Source: Lumnitzera littorea
Lineage: Eukaryota; Streptophyta; Magnoliopsida; Myrtales; Combretaceae
Assembly: GCA_024138015.1 (NCBI GenBank)
Contig: JAMXBB010000006.1
Location: 72,761,555-72,825,554, forward strand
DNA length: 64,000 nt
Direction: 5' to 3'
Under the pieces are notes generated by a model. The model did no database searches. It was given only the letters and a program-made list of their open reading frames with translations, and was not told the origin of the DNA. The translations under genes and the position numbers were made by a program. This document shows, piece after piece, positions 45,662 to 59,299 of this stretch. Numbering within the stretch: position 1 is the first letter of the stretch; every line of letters begins with the position of its first letter.

Positions 45662-48050
45662 ATGAATACTATTAATTATATTTAGTATTTTTCATCATAA
45701 AAATTATCTTGCATAAATAATGAATGGGATATTAATTCGATTATTTTTTATGTAGCAAAACAAAATTATCTATGTAAAATGACATTACATATTTAAAAAT
45801 AAAAAAAATAGATAGCATGTTAAAATCCCAAAAAAAAAAAAAATCTCTCAAGAATAATCCTTAAGGAAATAAAAACAATAAATAACCAAACTTTTATAAG
45901 GTAATAGTTTGCTTGGAAATATGTATATATAGATTCATATATTGAAATTATAAAATAATGATAAAAATTTAAAAAATAATTATATAATAATTAAAAAATA
46001 ATGAAAATATTTTATAATATATTTGTTAATCAATTTTTACATTCATAACTGGGTTCAACTTCCTATACCACATTTTTCTTTATTATATAATATTGACATT
46101 ATGAAATTTTAATATTCATCCATGTAACATAAGTCTTTAGAAAAAAGTTAGTATGTTTTTTAAATTAGCAAATATATAGAAATATATGTTAATTTGTTGA
46201 CAAACTATAATTGCAAATATTCCCATGTCCATTGAAACACCTCCTCTTTTTTTTTTTTTTTTTTTACAAAAATCAAAGTACTACACATCCACCAAATCTA
46301 AATCTATCCAAAAATCATTATTTGAACAATAAAATTTTACTTTGAGAAACCATCCTCTCATTTTTGGACTATGGGAAAAAAGAAATATAAAATTAAAACT
46401 AAATGTTTATACATATGATTGGCGCATGGTAGGGAAAGTAAAAGCTAATGCTTTTTAGTTTATTGTTTTTAAAATTGCTAGTATAACAATAAATTGACAA
46501 TTCTGAGTTTATATCAAGTTTGAGTAAAAAAATAAATTCATATAATTTCAAAAATAAGACAACCTTAGACATAACTTTTGATTATAGATTAAGCATGAAG
46601 GGTGATAATGAGAGCATCAAGGCAAATGCAAGAAGAAAAAGAGAAAAGACAACCCGACATTTTCATTATCCAAAATATAAAACACAATTAATATAACCAA
46701 CTAGAATAACTAAGTAATTATCTCATAAGAATAGAAGGAATTTTTCTTTTTATATAATAGAAATAGATGTAATGTAATTTTGTATACTCTAAACAACTTA
46801 AACATCATCTTTTCCCGTTTAACCTTCATCTCTACAAAAAGCACATAGTATTTTGAGTACATTTTGATAACTTGCTTTATATACTTCCTTAATAATGTTT
46901 TCTTAAAGGTACTTATAAATTACATTCAATTTTTTCAATCGCTAGTTTTTTACCTTATAATCCTAAAACCCTCCTTATTATCATCTTTTTACTTTCAACA
47001 AAATAGAATTTTTCACATAGCAATATTATTTTAATTAATCCCCATGTATTACAAAAAAATTAATAAAATAAAATTAACCTCATGGAGATGTACATTCAAA
47101 TGATGCCATCTCAAAAACAAAATATATCAACTTTAAACCTTCTCTTGAATGTCACATTTTATATACATCTCCAAACATTAATTTGAATTAATTTTTCATA
47201 GAAAACTCAACACCATAATATAAGCATCCATTTACCTAAAATTTTGAATCAATATTTGTATACCAAAATCAAACAAAAAGCACATACAAGGAAATAAAAT
47301 CACAATAAAGGTACTAATAAATAAAATAAAATAAGGGGAAATTTTTTTTTTATATTGACACAAGTTAACTAAGAAAGAAAAGGAATGTAAATCTAAAGAT
47401 TATGTTTAAAACAATGCTATTAATTTTACAAGTTTGTAGCCCTTCTCTTGAGGATGAGTCTTCTTTTGTTATTGTATAAAGAGAGAGGGATGAAAGTGTA
47501 TCCAATATTGAAAAAAGAAAAGGGAAAAAAAAAAAAACTATTCTCAAATGTGTCATTAGGCATTATTCCTTTAGCTTTCTCATATTAAATGAAGTATCGA
47601 CTTAGTAATTTATGCATTGATCTCTCTATCTTAGCTCCTAACCAAGCTCTTTTGGTGGTGGCAAGCATAAAACTGAAGAGAAATGATTTTTTTGATGTTG
47701 TTATGGATAAAATTTGAATAATGCCAATAATAAAAGAAGTCTAAGTACAAAATGAAATGAGGAAAACACCATGACTTAAAGGAGTGCAAATTAATAGGAA
47801 AAAGAATAAAATAAAAAAAAATGTAAGTATTATAAACGTAAAATGGGTAAGGTGCATATAAGTTTTACAAATAGTACATGAAAGGAAAATAGAAATGGGT
47901 TGGTTACTCTTTCCAAACGCTTGTTTTAAAGCTATCAATACAGCTTTCCTGTGATCTTATAGTAGTTCATATCATTAGGATTCTCCTCCTATAGTACCTC
48001 AATCACTAATCACAGATCCTAAGCTCATCTTCTTAACATGAATTTCCTTT
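45662..48050. other. AT-rich stretch, no gene seen
   Basis: Very AT-rich, with a T-run near 46243-46264. Short frames on both strands lack motifs. No terminal repeats or duplications were noticed. Confidence 0.5.
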
Positions 48051-48059
48051 TCAAATTTA

Positions 48060-48900
48060 ACTTTTAGATCTAAACAATGTCCCTTCCTCCTTATTCCTTT
48101 AATCGTTCTTTATCTTAGAGTGTAATTTTCCTCTCTTTACATCTCAAAATGACAACTCTTTCTCTCACATTCACGAATGCTCCAACAATGGCTAAGAGCA
48201 ACCATTCCAAAATCAAAGGCTATTTATTATCTTGCATGTCGTTTCGTATGAAGTCTATAGGGAAGTGACAATTGACTACTCACATGATAGCATTTGTAGC
48301 CAAACCTAGAGATATTTTCACTAATCTATCAATGAACTAAATGTGGTACCTAAATCCTTGCAACTCTTCCTCCAATCTAAGCTCTGTCATTGATATATTG
48401 AATATTAAGCTATTCAATGCACCAAGGTCCATGAAGACTCTTGGAAAATATCTATTATAAATGGTACATGGAAGTGTAAAATATCTAGGATCTTTTAATT
48501 TTGGAGGACGATATAACTCTTGTCTAATTCTTCTTTCTACATCTTGCACCATATCATTCTCTTTACATTCTTCCTCCTCTACATCATCAATTTCCATTCT
48601 CTTCTCTTTGAAGTTTTCTTGTATGTCATATTCACTAGAGATTTCCTCATTTTCAACCTCCATACATTCATTAAGATCCTCTTTACACTTTGTAGCGATC
48701 TCTTCTTCCAACTCCATGCCATCACTCTTCTTCCAACTCTATGCCATCACTAGATTCTCTCGTCGCTTTTGCTTCTCCATTACCTCAAACTTAGTTTCAA
48801 GTTCATCATCAATCTTTGATTCTTACTTAGTATCAAACTTTACAAAATTGTAATACTCTTTCTTTACCAAATTGTCTTCTTTCTCCTTTCCATGAGATGA
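48060..48900 (-). pseudogene. Athila/Tat-like gag-protease fragment
   Basis: A 126-codon open frame (48717-48337) has a very acidic start (MELEEEIATKCKEDLNECME) and then YFTLPCTIYNRYFPRVFMDL with GALNSL, matching the F.LPCTIG......DLGAS protease block of Athila/Tat-type elements. The active site reads DLGA with the following Ser changed. After a stop it continues as PLILEWLLLAIVGAF and VNVREKELSF, like PLILGRPFLATAGA. No LTRs were assigned to it. Confidence 0.75.
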
Positions 48901-48929
48901 GCCAGCTTAATCCTTGGGATTTCTTTTGA

Positions 48930-49904
48930 TGTTACTTGGTAAGGCACCTTATGTCCTAGATAGGGCTTCGGACATAGATGGACACAAACGAGCCTATCAG
49001 GAGTGGATCTACACCTCGAAACACCTTGAAAGGCACATTATAGTTGAGGGTTAAGCTAGTGTCATGTACCAACAGTCGAATATGACACACCAAGGTATTC
49101 CACATAAATTAAAGATTGATATTACTCGCAAGCTACTCTTAAGGTTACTTACCACTAGCTTTCACTTAAGAAGGAGATAAATAAAAGTGAACTTGAACTC
49201 GAACTTGAATCATAAGGAAACATAAGCTCATAGTTAAAGACAATGGAGAATACTATTACTGATGATGATGTACGGCTATTACATCAATGGGTATTTATAT
49301 CACTCATTTATGGTAACTATTAGGTTACATCAGTTTACTAAAGTGGATATTATGCTAAAAATGGACTACAAAGAATATACAAAGAGTAAATTTGAGATAG
49401 AAACAAAGGGAATATTCTGCACTATAGTACAATGTCAAAAAAGTTGAGAAACACATGTTGATAGCTCATTTTGTATTCTCAGATGTTGTGGGGTGAGCTT
49501 CTGAATAGCGAGAAAGCGATTAGTCAGCAATTGATAGTCTTAAGTGGAGGTCGGGAACATGATGTTCGTTGTTGAGCCAAACTAATCAAGTCGGTATCTT
49601 ATCAAAGAGCTTAGTATTAGACTAGCTAAGCTCTTGGTCTGATTGGTCAAAATGTTGACCATGTTCCCACTAAGGATCCAAACAAGTCGATAACTGATGA
49701 CTCTAGTTCTAGGTGACCTTAGTAGCTATATCGAGTTCCTCTACCCAAGAGATTGTCATCTACTCGTAACATCTCAGGTACTCTAGTAGGTAGGCATGGA
49801 GGATCTTGGCTTCTTCTATAGTGAGTTAGGGTTGGAGAACTTAGCAAACCATAATGATAAGTCAACGGGCTTGGGATAGTATAATTGGTTCATGATTCTT
49901 AACA
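48930..49904 (-). repeat. Gypsy-2 3' LTR (left border uncertain)
   Basis: On the minus strand, GTTTAGAGGGGA precedes TGTTAAGAATCATGAACCAA. This start resembles the gypsy-1 LTR (TGATAAGAATCAAGCCC), so the families are related. The far end is not sharply defined. Confidence 0.6.
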
Positions 49905-50033
49905 TCCCCTCTAAACTGCTTGAGATTTGGGATCAAATCTATCTTGGTTTATAACAACTATCCTCAAGGATGCATGGGTTAAGGTTGGCAACGTTAAAGG
50001 AGTTGGGGACTTCATACCCGTTCGATAAGTCTA
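49905..50033 (-). pseudogene. Gypsy-2 integrase C-terminus
   Basis: Minus strand reads VDLSNGYEVPNSFNVANLNP and then CILEDSC, the FNVADL-type end of gypsy polyproteins. It continues the integrase frame that stops at 53735 once the inserted LTR is removed. Confidence 0.8.
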
Positions 50034-50038
50034 CTCTA

Positions 50039-50301
50039 TGTGAGACTCACAATCTAGCAAATAAGACCCTAGTATCAAAATTTAGGATGTTTGTAAAAAT
50101 CTAGGTATTTAAAATAAAATTATAAAATAATAATGCAAGTCAAAAGTTAAAAATATTTTTAAAATTCAATTATAATTGCCAAAATGAGAAAACTACATAA
50201 TTTCTTATCCAATTTAATGAGATCTCAAACTTAAATTGGTAATATAAAAAAAATTTAATAAAACAACAAGTCACAACACTTACAAATGATAACCGCAAAA
50301 T

Positions 50302-50347
<46 letters not shown>

Positions 50348-53300
50348 GAATTAACTAACTATAATAGAAGGATTCAAAACTCTCAAATTTAGAATATCCT
50401 CGTAATCAATTTGTTTAGGGTTGAAGTCAACCATAGGACCCTAAAAGTCAGTAAAAGAGACTATAAATTTAAATCTTGAAATGAAATATTAAAATATTAG
50501 TATAAATTGAAACGATAAAACTAATTTATTCATTTCGTAAAATTTCAGAATATTGAAAATTGATGTAGAATAGAAAGGGAACTTAATGGTGAATTAAGTA
50601 AACAAGAAAATTAGTAAATGTTATTAAAAATAAAATATAATAAATAAATAAACAACAACAACAACATAATAATAATAATAGAGTATAAGTAACTAAGCTT
50701 ATGCTGTAAAAGATTTAGTAGAAATTTCATGTAAAGATTAAAACTAATATAAAGTAATAAATATATTAAAAATGTGTATAGAAAAAATAATAAATAAAAG
50801 AGTGCACATAGTTTTAGGAAATCATAGATGTAACATATAGATTTTAGAAAACCATGTATAGAAAAACCATGGACATACATGATTTTGTATACAAAAACCA
50901 TAAAAACCCATAACATTTGCATGTGATTTTATAAAACCACTTGCCACTTGACATAGGAAATTTAAAATACTTTACACATGCCTTCCATGTATCAACTCCT
51001 ACCACTAATCATATCACAATAAAAACTCCTTACCTACTTTATGTACACTCTTTAGGCACTTATAAATCATAGGAAATTTGTGAGGAAATTGAAGAAAATA
51101 TTTGGAAAACTTAGAAAATAAAAGAAATTATGCGATAATTTGTGAGATTAGGGTTTTTAAATTTAGGACTAACTTGACGAAAAGTGGCCACCACCACATG
51201 GACATCCACCTAATGCCCTTTTGAGTCGACAAAACCACCACTACTGTTGACCACCGAGATCTCTTGCACCGATTAGTTTGGCTTTGCACTTGATTTTCAA
51301 AAATTCGTTAAAAATATCAAATTTTATCTAAAAATTTTAGAAAAATTTATTCTTACATAATCTTAAGCTTATTCTCATGAAAATTATTTTTTTTTGAAAA
51401 ACTCTTGCTTTTCATATATTACCCTTACAAAATGGACTATTGGGGATCGATTTTTTTTTTTTTTAGAATCTCGAATGATATGGTTTCTTTACCAAAATTT
51501 TTCTATAGACAACCTACATCATATATAATATTGCTACGTAATAATTTTTACAAAAATTTATTGTTTTATTTGGGTAAAATTTTCATTTATGAAAAAAAAA
51601 AAGATAAGTTGAGATTTATCAGAAATTCACTATTTTTCAACATATTTTGTTTAAATTTGACCACCAAACATTTTTTTAGTGAATATCTATTACATGGAAT
51701 ATGTTGATCTTAATTTTTAATTGGAAATAGGAGATTTTACTTAAAGTTAAGTTTTTTGAAGTTAAACTTGATGATTTTATTTAAATGCTTATAGGAATTT
51801 TTTACTAAGTTAATAAATTGATTATTTTTATTAAAGATACTTAGAAATCAGTAGTAAATTAAAGATTTTAACTATTGTACATAAAGTTTGTCCACCCTAA
51901 AATCATGATTTTTCAACCTAGTATATGTATTTTAGGTACATTAGTTCAATAGGTTTGTTTAACATTCCTTTTTAGCTGAATATCAGGTTTTGCATGTTGA
52001 TGTGGATGAGTTTCCAAACCACGTGAGTCAATATGGGTGGAGTTCTAGTAAGGTTGGGCATGAACAAAGTAGAGAAAAGTGTGAAAAATGGAGTTTTGGG
52101 GCAAAACTAATGCTTGTATAAGGTGCTGTAGAAGGTTTTGTAGAAGTTTTTGTAGTTGCTGGTGCAAATTGTTGACTTGTAGAAGATATTGTAGAAGCTT
52201 CCCTAATTAAGTTGACTATAAAATTACAATAGTAGAAACTTGAGTAGAAGGTATTCTAAGCTTAGGAGACCTTAGTAGAAGGTTATATAGAAACTCTGTC
52301 TAACATGAAACATGAGTTAAAACCCTAGTAGGAACTCAAGTAGAAGGTACCATATACTTAATAGACTTTAGTAGAAGATTAAGTAGAAGGTCAAAACAAC
52401 ATATGTAAAAGTAATAACCCTTAAATACCCATAACCAACACTTAAGGCATACTAAAAGAATGTTAAGCTAAAATAAAAGTACAATACTTAAAACACTCTT
52501 GCTATAATGAAATATATTGAAACTGAAATATGATTTCAATATAGGGACCATCAATGACAAAAAGGATCGAGACATCTGAGTTACAAGAGTAAATGGGAAT
52601 CTAGGTAAGTGGGATCTATGCTTAATGGCATTTCAAAGTACTATATAAAAGTACTTGGAGGCCAATGTGTACACTTGTTTATGGTTGTAAAGTAGTTGAT
52701 TATGTGCATGCGATGTGTGTGCTTGGAAACTGTTTGCTAAATTATCTTATTGTTATGTTATATGTTGTGATTGTAATGCTATTTTTTATTTTTTGATTTG
52801 AGTGTTTGCAATTGGTTGGTCACCCTTAAAACGAATTAAGCTAAACTTGGATTTAACCACTAACCTATCATGTTTGTAACCTATTAGGGGAACGATTAGG
52901 GTTATTCGAATAAACACCGACCCTTTGACGAGATAGCAGAAATTGGTCTTCTCCCACCCTCAAGGCCTAACTTAGTGAAGGAGAGAAGGTCGAGGTGAGG
53001 TTTAGGGTGTTGGTTTAAAGAGTTCTCGAGAGTAGCAAGCTTTATTGCATAAGCCTAGGTTTAATTGAGATTTGCTTAGAGGCAAGCCTTTATCTCGTTA
53101 AAACTTCTCAACCCTGGTTAAAGCGAGCACAATTTCTCTAACTTCATAATGGATCAAACAACAACTAACTAAATGACAGCCCTACTTGACTGTTGTGTTG
53201 TGTATGCTTCTGTTTGCGTCTCGGTCCCCTTACTGGGTAGTGGTTACTTGTATCCCCATAGTTTTTTATAGATCTTACAAGATAAACACTAAGACCACCC

Positions 53301-53729
53301 ATTCCTTTAGTGCATAAAAGATGAACAACGAGTCTAGAGTGAGGAGCAAATAGATTAGAATATTCTCATGTTATCTTTATTTTGAAGTCAACTAAGCCAT
53401 TTAAATGACCTAGGTTAACTTATAATATTATATTTACTGTAAAAAAAAGAAAAACAATTTTAGATTCTTTTACTAATTTTCTTGTACAAAAATTTTAAAT
53501 ATTTTTCAAAGGAATTATATTAAACAAACTTCTATTTTTTTTTTCAAATAAATATATGAAGCAAATGTCTCTATTTACTTTAGTTGTTGAACTAAAGATG
53601 CTTTAAAGTTGTTTTGTTGCATGTACCTTATGTATGTCAAGTCTATGATAGTAACTAGTAGCTAGCTTCTATTATAGATTGGTGTACACGAGTGGACTGT
53701 TACGACTCTATCACTCTTGGGGTGTGACA
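50039..53729 (-). mobile_element. Solo LTR, about 3.7 kb, inside gypsy-2 integrase
   Basis: On the minus strand it starts TGTCACACCCC and ends GAGTCTCACA. Flanks are CCTTA (53730-53734) and CTCTA (50034-50038), a 5 bp duplication with two changes. Removing it plus one duplicate rejoins the integrase frame SYK to VDLS. I saw no coding motif and no internal LTR pair, so it is called a solo LTR of unusual length. A large non-autonomous derivative is the alternative. Confidence 0.7.
50301..50347. repeat. (TACA)n-(TA)n microsatellite
   Basis: Repeated TACA units, then about eleven TA units, within the long solo LTR. Confidence 0.9.
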
Positions 53730-53734
53730 CCTTA

Positions 53735-56700
53735 TAAGAGTTCTAGTTTATCTTCTTAGCAACCTTGAATGGTTTGTTTACTGTAGGAGATAACTTGCTC
53801 TTCCTTCGATTCATAAACCAATCTTTACTCAAATGAATCCACATCCAGGTTGGAACTTTCTGATCTTTCATTCTTAGCTTCTCCTTTCGATTTTGGTAGC
53901 AACTTGAGTTAGGTGATCTATCACCTTTTAATGCATGGCTGCAATGGCTTCAAATCAATTTATACAGGTTGAATCTTCTAGGAAGCTCAACAAGGATGCT
54001 TAGTTAAGTAGAAGGTTGGGATTGAACCTATAGACAATTTTAAAAGGTTACTTACCCTTATTACTATAGGCTATTTTGTTATAGGCAAAATCAGCTATGG
54101 GCAAGCACAAGTCCCAATTTACTTGATTACTTCCAATTGTAACTCGGAGTAAGGTACGTAGAATTCGGTTGATGATCTCGATCTGTCTATTTGTTTATGG
54201 GCAGCATAACGTATAGAACAAGATATTGGTTCCAAGGCGCCTTCATAAATTCTTCTAAAAATGGCTAAGGTACCTAGGATCTTTATCAAACACTATCGTC
54301 TTTGGTACTTCATGCAACTTGATCACTCCCTACAAAAAAGAGAAAAGAGACAGCTTAAGCTTTGTTAGTTTAGTTGCATAACATTAAGTGTACCATTTTA
54401 CTAAACTTGTTTATGACCACCATGATGGAGTCCTTCCCTCGAGACGTTCTTAGTAAGTTGAGCACAAAGTTTATGCTTAGTTTGAACTATAGCTTGGATG
54501 TGATGGGCAGTGGTACATAAGGCCCTTATTCAGCTTGGCTTTTGGCTTTTCTACAAGTAGCATACCTCCTTAAGACTAAGTATACATCCTTTAACATCCT
54601 TAGCTAGACAAACATTGACTTTAATAGCTCAAGCATCCATTTCTTACCAATGTGACCGGATAGTCTACCTTCATGAGCTTTATGCACCAACAATTTTTGC
54701 ATAGAACAAGTTGATATACACAGCTTACCTTTTTGAAATAAGTATTTATCCTCCCTATAATAGTCATCAATAATTTATCCTTCCTCACATTGCACGTAAA
54801 TTAGGTTGAAGTTTTGGTCCTCAACATATAAGCTATTGATCATTAAGAATCCAAGTAACCTCATTTGTAGGTTAGTTAGGAAGGTATGTCGCTTAGATAG
54901 ATCATCAACTACCACATTGGTCTTACCATTTTTATAATTCACCGTATGAGAGAATCCTTCTATAAACTTGACCTATTTAGCTTATTGTTTAAACAACTTA
55001 GGCTGGCTCTTCATGTACCACAACTGCTTATGGTCAATGTACATTACAAATTCTCTTAGTAACAAGTAATGTTGCTAAGATATTAAAGCTTAGACCAAGG
55101 AGTAGATTCTTTATCATACACCGAGTAATTGAGTGTAGCTTCTCATAGTTTCTTACTAAAATAGGCAAAAGGTTGACCTTCTTGCATCAGTATAGTGTCT
55201 ATTCTCACTTTAAATGCATTACACTCCAATTCAAACACCTTATCAAAGTCAAGGAGAGCAAGGACAGGGGTAGTGGTCAACTTCTCCTTCACCTTACCAA
55301 AGCTCTTATGCTCTTCTACTCCATACTTAAACTCAGCATTCTTCTTTGATAGCTTGGTTAAAGGAGCCACTATGGTACTGAAGTTCTTAATGAAGTATCG
55401 ATGGAATAAAGCTAGTCCTTGAAAGCTTTGGACATTAGTGGATCAAGTCGAGACTAGCCATTTAGTAATTGTTTGTGCCTTGTCTTCATCAACTTAGACT
55501 CCCCCTTCACTTATTATGAAACCCAAGAACATTACTTCAGTTTAGTAGAAGTTACACTTCTTCAAGTTCCTATAGAGTTTTTCAGCTTAAAGGATACAAA
55601 ACATGGCTCAGAGATGCTTACAATATTTCTCTAGGTTAAGGCTGTAAACAAGTATGTTGTCAAAATAGACTACAACAAATTTACCAATCAAATCATGTAA
55701 TACGTGTTTCATTAACCTCATGAATGTACTCGAAACATTGGATAAAACAAAAGGCATTATAAGCCATTCATAAAACCCATGCCTTATCATTAAGGCAGTC
55801 TTCTACTCATCTTCTGCTTACATTCTGATATGATTGTATTTGAACTTTAGGTTAATCTTAGAAAAGATACTAACCCCATGCAATTCATCTAACATGTCAT
55901 CAAGCTTTAGAATAAGATATCTGTACTTGATGGTAATCCTATTAATAGCTCAATTATCCACATACATTTGCCATATGTTGTCCTTCTTTAATACCAACAA
56001 GATCAACATGGCATAAGGACTTAACAGTTATCAAAATAACCATTCCTAATCAATTCGTCAACCTATCTCTAAAGTTTAGTAGTTTACTTTAGGTTTATTT
56101 AATATGTGGGCTTATTCGGTAAGGTAGCTCTTGTTTGTAAATCAACTGTATGCTCAATTCTTCATACTGGTGGCAATCTCTTAGGTAGTTTGTCAAGAAA
56201 TAAGTCGATAAATTCGGTAAGTAAGTTCTTCACCTCAGTGGATAGCTTGGTACCTTGTTCCTTCATTTTTAGCAACCTTCAAATTAACGGAAAGGTTGAG
56301 GTCTTTGAGTTCAATTCTCTTTATAGCTTGACTCTAGTCATTATTAGGGTTTCCTTCTTTAAAGTTTGGTTGAGTTGTACATACATGCTCTACACTTATT
56401 TGGGGGTCATTTGGCTCAACTTTACCTTCCATCCTTCATGCTTAAACCAACATGTATTCCTGAACTCATCATAGACCATATGGTCTCCCTAATTAAATAT
56501 AGGAACCACTCATTTATGGGAAGTCACATAGTAACTTGTCTTGGTATTTTCTAATAGAGATCGATGTTAGGACTTGCCAAGTAACTTGCAAGGCTCCCTA
56601 ATCACTTAGTTAATGCAACTTGTATGGCTTAGGGTAAGGTATAGTTAACATCTTTAGTCGTTGGACCATAAATGTAGAGGTAGCATTATTGCAACTACCA

Positions 56701-57812
56701 TTGTTAAGGATAAGTGCACATAAGATATGTTAGACCTTATACCTAATGTGAAATAGGTTTTTACGCTCGTTGTCATCAGAAGCCAAATTGATACTCATTA
56801 TTCTTCGTAAGACCATAGTTGCTATTGTAAAATTCCCTTCTTCAATTAAGATGACTTCCTCATCCTTAGACAAATCATCTTGTCTAATCTTTCTTTCCTC
56901 CTTTTTTTACCTCATCATTGGTATTATCAACTTCAATGGTTCACACCTCTCCCTTTATGACCATAGTCCTCTTATTCAGGCACTATGCTGTCATATGGCC
57001 AAATCCATGATATTTGAAGCACTTAATCTCATTCATCTTTCTTCTTGAGCTTTGCCCCTTCTTAAGATTTCTAATAGTTCCTTCTCAACAGGTTAGGACC
57101 TTAGGTCAAGTTAGATTTCCTCATTTTTGCTTGATTCCAATTGTACAAGTTTGTTAGGAATAGGTTGACTCAATTGAGGTCGACCAAAGGGAGTTTAGAA
57201 TCTACTCATTCTCCTCTTCTTTACTCTCTAGGGGAGCTCGATGGCTTCATCTAAAGTGACCACCTTTCTGGTCTCCAAGATGTCTTCAATCTCATATCTC
57301 AAGCTACTAACGAGTCAGGAGACGATCCGATCTTCTGGTTTCACCACTTTACATCGGATCATCAACGTTTAGAATTCCTTCACATAGGCATCCACATTAG
57401 ATCGACCTTATCTCAATTTTTGCAACTTTCGAAAAGTATTCGACAAGTAGTAGCCTGAGACAAATCTTCTTCTCATCATTCTCTTCATTTCAGTCAAATC
57501 TCTAGGTTCACATTTCCAATCGTGTCGTCTGGTGGCTTGTAAGTTCTTTCACCTCATAGCAGTATAGCTAGTGAATTCTAGCATGACTACTTGACTTTAG
57601 AGTTTTTTAGAACCTCATGACACTTAAACTACTTCTCAATCTTATTAACCTAGGCTAGATAGTCATGCATCCCTACTACTTAAGAAACTTAGGATCTGCA
57701 TATTTAGGCCTTTTACTATGGGAGCTTGGGCATTCCAATCTCTCATCTCATAATATTTCTCCTTATCTTCTTTGTCAATCACCTTAACAACATCCAGCTC
57801 TAAGCGTTGCCT
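53735..57812 (-). pseudogene. Gypsy-2 gag-pol, decayed
   Basis: gag: RQRLELDVVKVIDKEDKEKY (57815-57760) and a zinc-knuckle remnant CFKYHGFGHMTA (near 57030, second Cys changed to Tyr). Protease: LILNNGSCNNATS (near 56690). Reverse transcriptase: HGFYEWLIMPFVLSN and YFDNILVY (catalytic YFDD changed). RNase H: LALLDFDKVFELECNAF. Integrase: VFDKDPRYLSHF, TNRQIEIINRILRTLLR and NWDLCLPIADFAYN, ending with NKPFKVAKKIN at 53745. Many stops. Confidence 0.85.
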
Positions 57813-57819
57813 AGTAGGT

Positions 57820-58435
57820 TGATAAGTTTATGAATATATATGTTTTATCATTGATTTTGTAGTGCTTTTATAAGATTTTCTAAGCGTTTATATTGAATTT
57901 GACGCTTCAGGCTTCATTTGAAGAGTTTGATGATTTTAGACAATGTTTTGGTGATTTGAAGAAGATTTGGATGAGTTTTGAAGCTTAAGAAAGGATTACA
58001 CCAGAATTGAAATTGTGAGTAAAGGAGCAAGGAAATAAAGAAAATTTGGTTGCTAAGGAGATCATGATTAAGATTACGGGTGTAATCTTTGGGTGTAATT
58101 CTCCTATTTCACTTATTTGCAATTTTTTTAATAGAGAAAGATCATGGGTAGGATTTACGGCCATAATCTTTAGGCGTAAACATGCTATTCATTATGAATT
58201 TTCTTATTTTTGAAAAGATTTAAAGCTTAAAAGATGCCCAACCCATATAAATAGACAAAGGCCTTTTAAACATTTATGTAGAATAGAGAAAGACACATTA
58301 TTATTCTTTTTCATTCATTCATTAGGATCAAAGAAGAATAGTTTTTAGGGTAATTTTACTTTCTTTTCAAAGTTCAACATCGGGAGTAATAGGAAAACAT
58401 AACATGTGCCTAAGAAGAGGGCTTCCTGTAGTGTG
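57820..58435. mobile_element. 616 bp insertion in gypsy-2 gag, possibly a solo LTR
   Basis: Flanked on both sides by AGTAGGT (57813-57819 and 58436-58442). Starts TGATAAGTTTATG and has a TATA-like CATATAAATAG (58236-58246) on the plus strand. The right end, TAGTGTG, is not a canonical LTR end, so either the end decayed or this is another kind of insertion. Without it, gag reads ISGGPT then RQRLELD. Confidence 0.55.
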
Positions 58436-58442
58436 AGTAGGT

Positions 58443-59240
58443 CCTCCAGAGATAGCTATTGGAGAAAGGTGAATATGGGTTTTTAGAGGGAGAAATGTAC
58501 AAAGAAAGAGATTAAGCCTCGTAAGCTACTTATGGATATGACTCACCACTTAAATACTCACGAACCTATTTCTCGTCGGATGTGACTCACTGGTCCAAGA
58601 TGGAGTGTTACTAATTAGTACAATCTTACTTAAGGGTTGCCATGAGCTATAAATATAGAGTTCTCAATGAAGGAGAAGAAAACTTAAGAAATTTCATTAA
58701 CAAAATGGGAAAATTCTGATCACAACAAATGTTATCAAAGGGTTATTATAGCCAAAAACTTCTAGGGTTATATAACATTCGAAATTTCTAAAAAGGATAG
58801 AAACATTATACAATTATATCACAAAAGTAGGACAGAATTTGTAATCCTTCTACAAAAAGAATATTCTCTATCAAGTAATACATGTCATCATGGGAGAGGT
58901 TGTTGGATCTACTGTATAACTAACTTGGATGTGTAAGGATGAAGTTAGCAGCTTTTGATGTCTTGGTTAGCTCGAGGTACTTATCTGGAAATAGCTTGGG
59001 AGTATCCTTTCCATAAACAGGCATTTGTGAAAGAGAGAGATCCTTAGAACAGGTCAAAAAGTGAGGCTAACATGTTTTAAGTAACTTAGCATCATCTAGA
59101 CTTCGTTCAACAAGAAGTTAAATCTGTTTGTAGTTTAGTCACAGTGTAAGATTAGTTCGATAAAGAAGGTCAACTTCATTTAAAGTTAGGTGGCACTTGA
59201 GAATTTGTTGAGCCATTTTAGCCAAACCTTTAGCTTGGGA
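58443..59240 (-). other. Non-coding, probably gypsy-3 3' LTR and flank
   Basis: Lies just after the gypsy-3 C-terminus. The minus strand has a TATA-like CTATATTTATAGC (near 58655). No exact LTR borders could be fixed because the partner LTR is outside the window. Confidence 0.4.
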
Positions 59241-59299
59241 ATATGTGATCGGTCTTGAAGGATAATTCCTATCATTCTCTCTAGGTTGTTTAGGATTTA

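Larger units (their letters stand above)
48930..58442 (-). mobile_element. Ty3/gypsy element (gypsy-2), minus strand, twice interrupted
   Basis: From right to left: gag (57812-57000), protease (about 56720-56480), reverse transcriptase (about 55990-55500), RNase H (55370-55143), integrase (about 54700-53735), a solo LTR insertion, integrase C-terminus (50033-49912) and a 3' LTR starting at 49904. A 616 bp insertion lies in gag. The 5' LTR was not identified. The right end is approximate. Confidence 0.8.

Noticed and set aside
50611..50922. 103-codon minus-strand frame with hydrophobic runs
   Set aside because: AT-rich low-complexity sequence inside the long solo LTR; the hydrophobic residues follow from base composition.
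51405..51707. 100-codon plus-strand frame
   Set aside because: AT-rich composition artefact within the solo LTR, with no motif.
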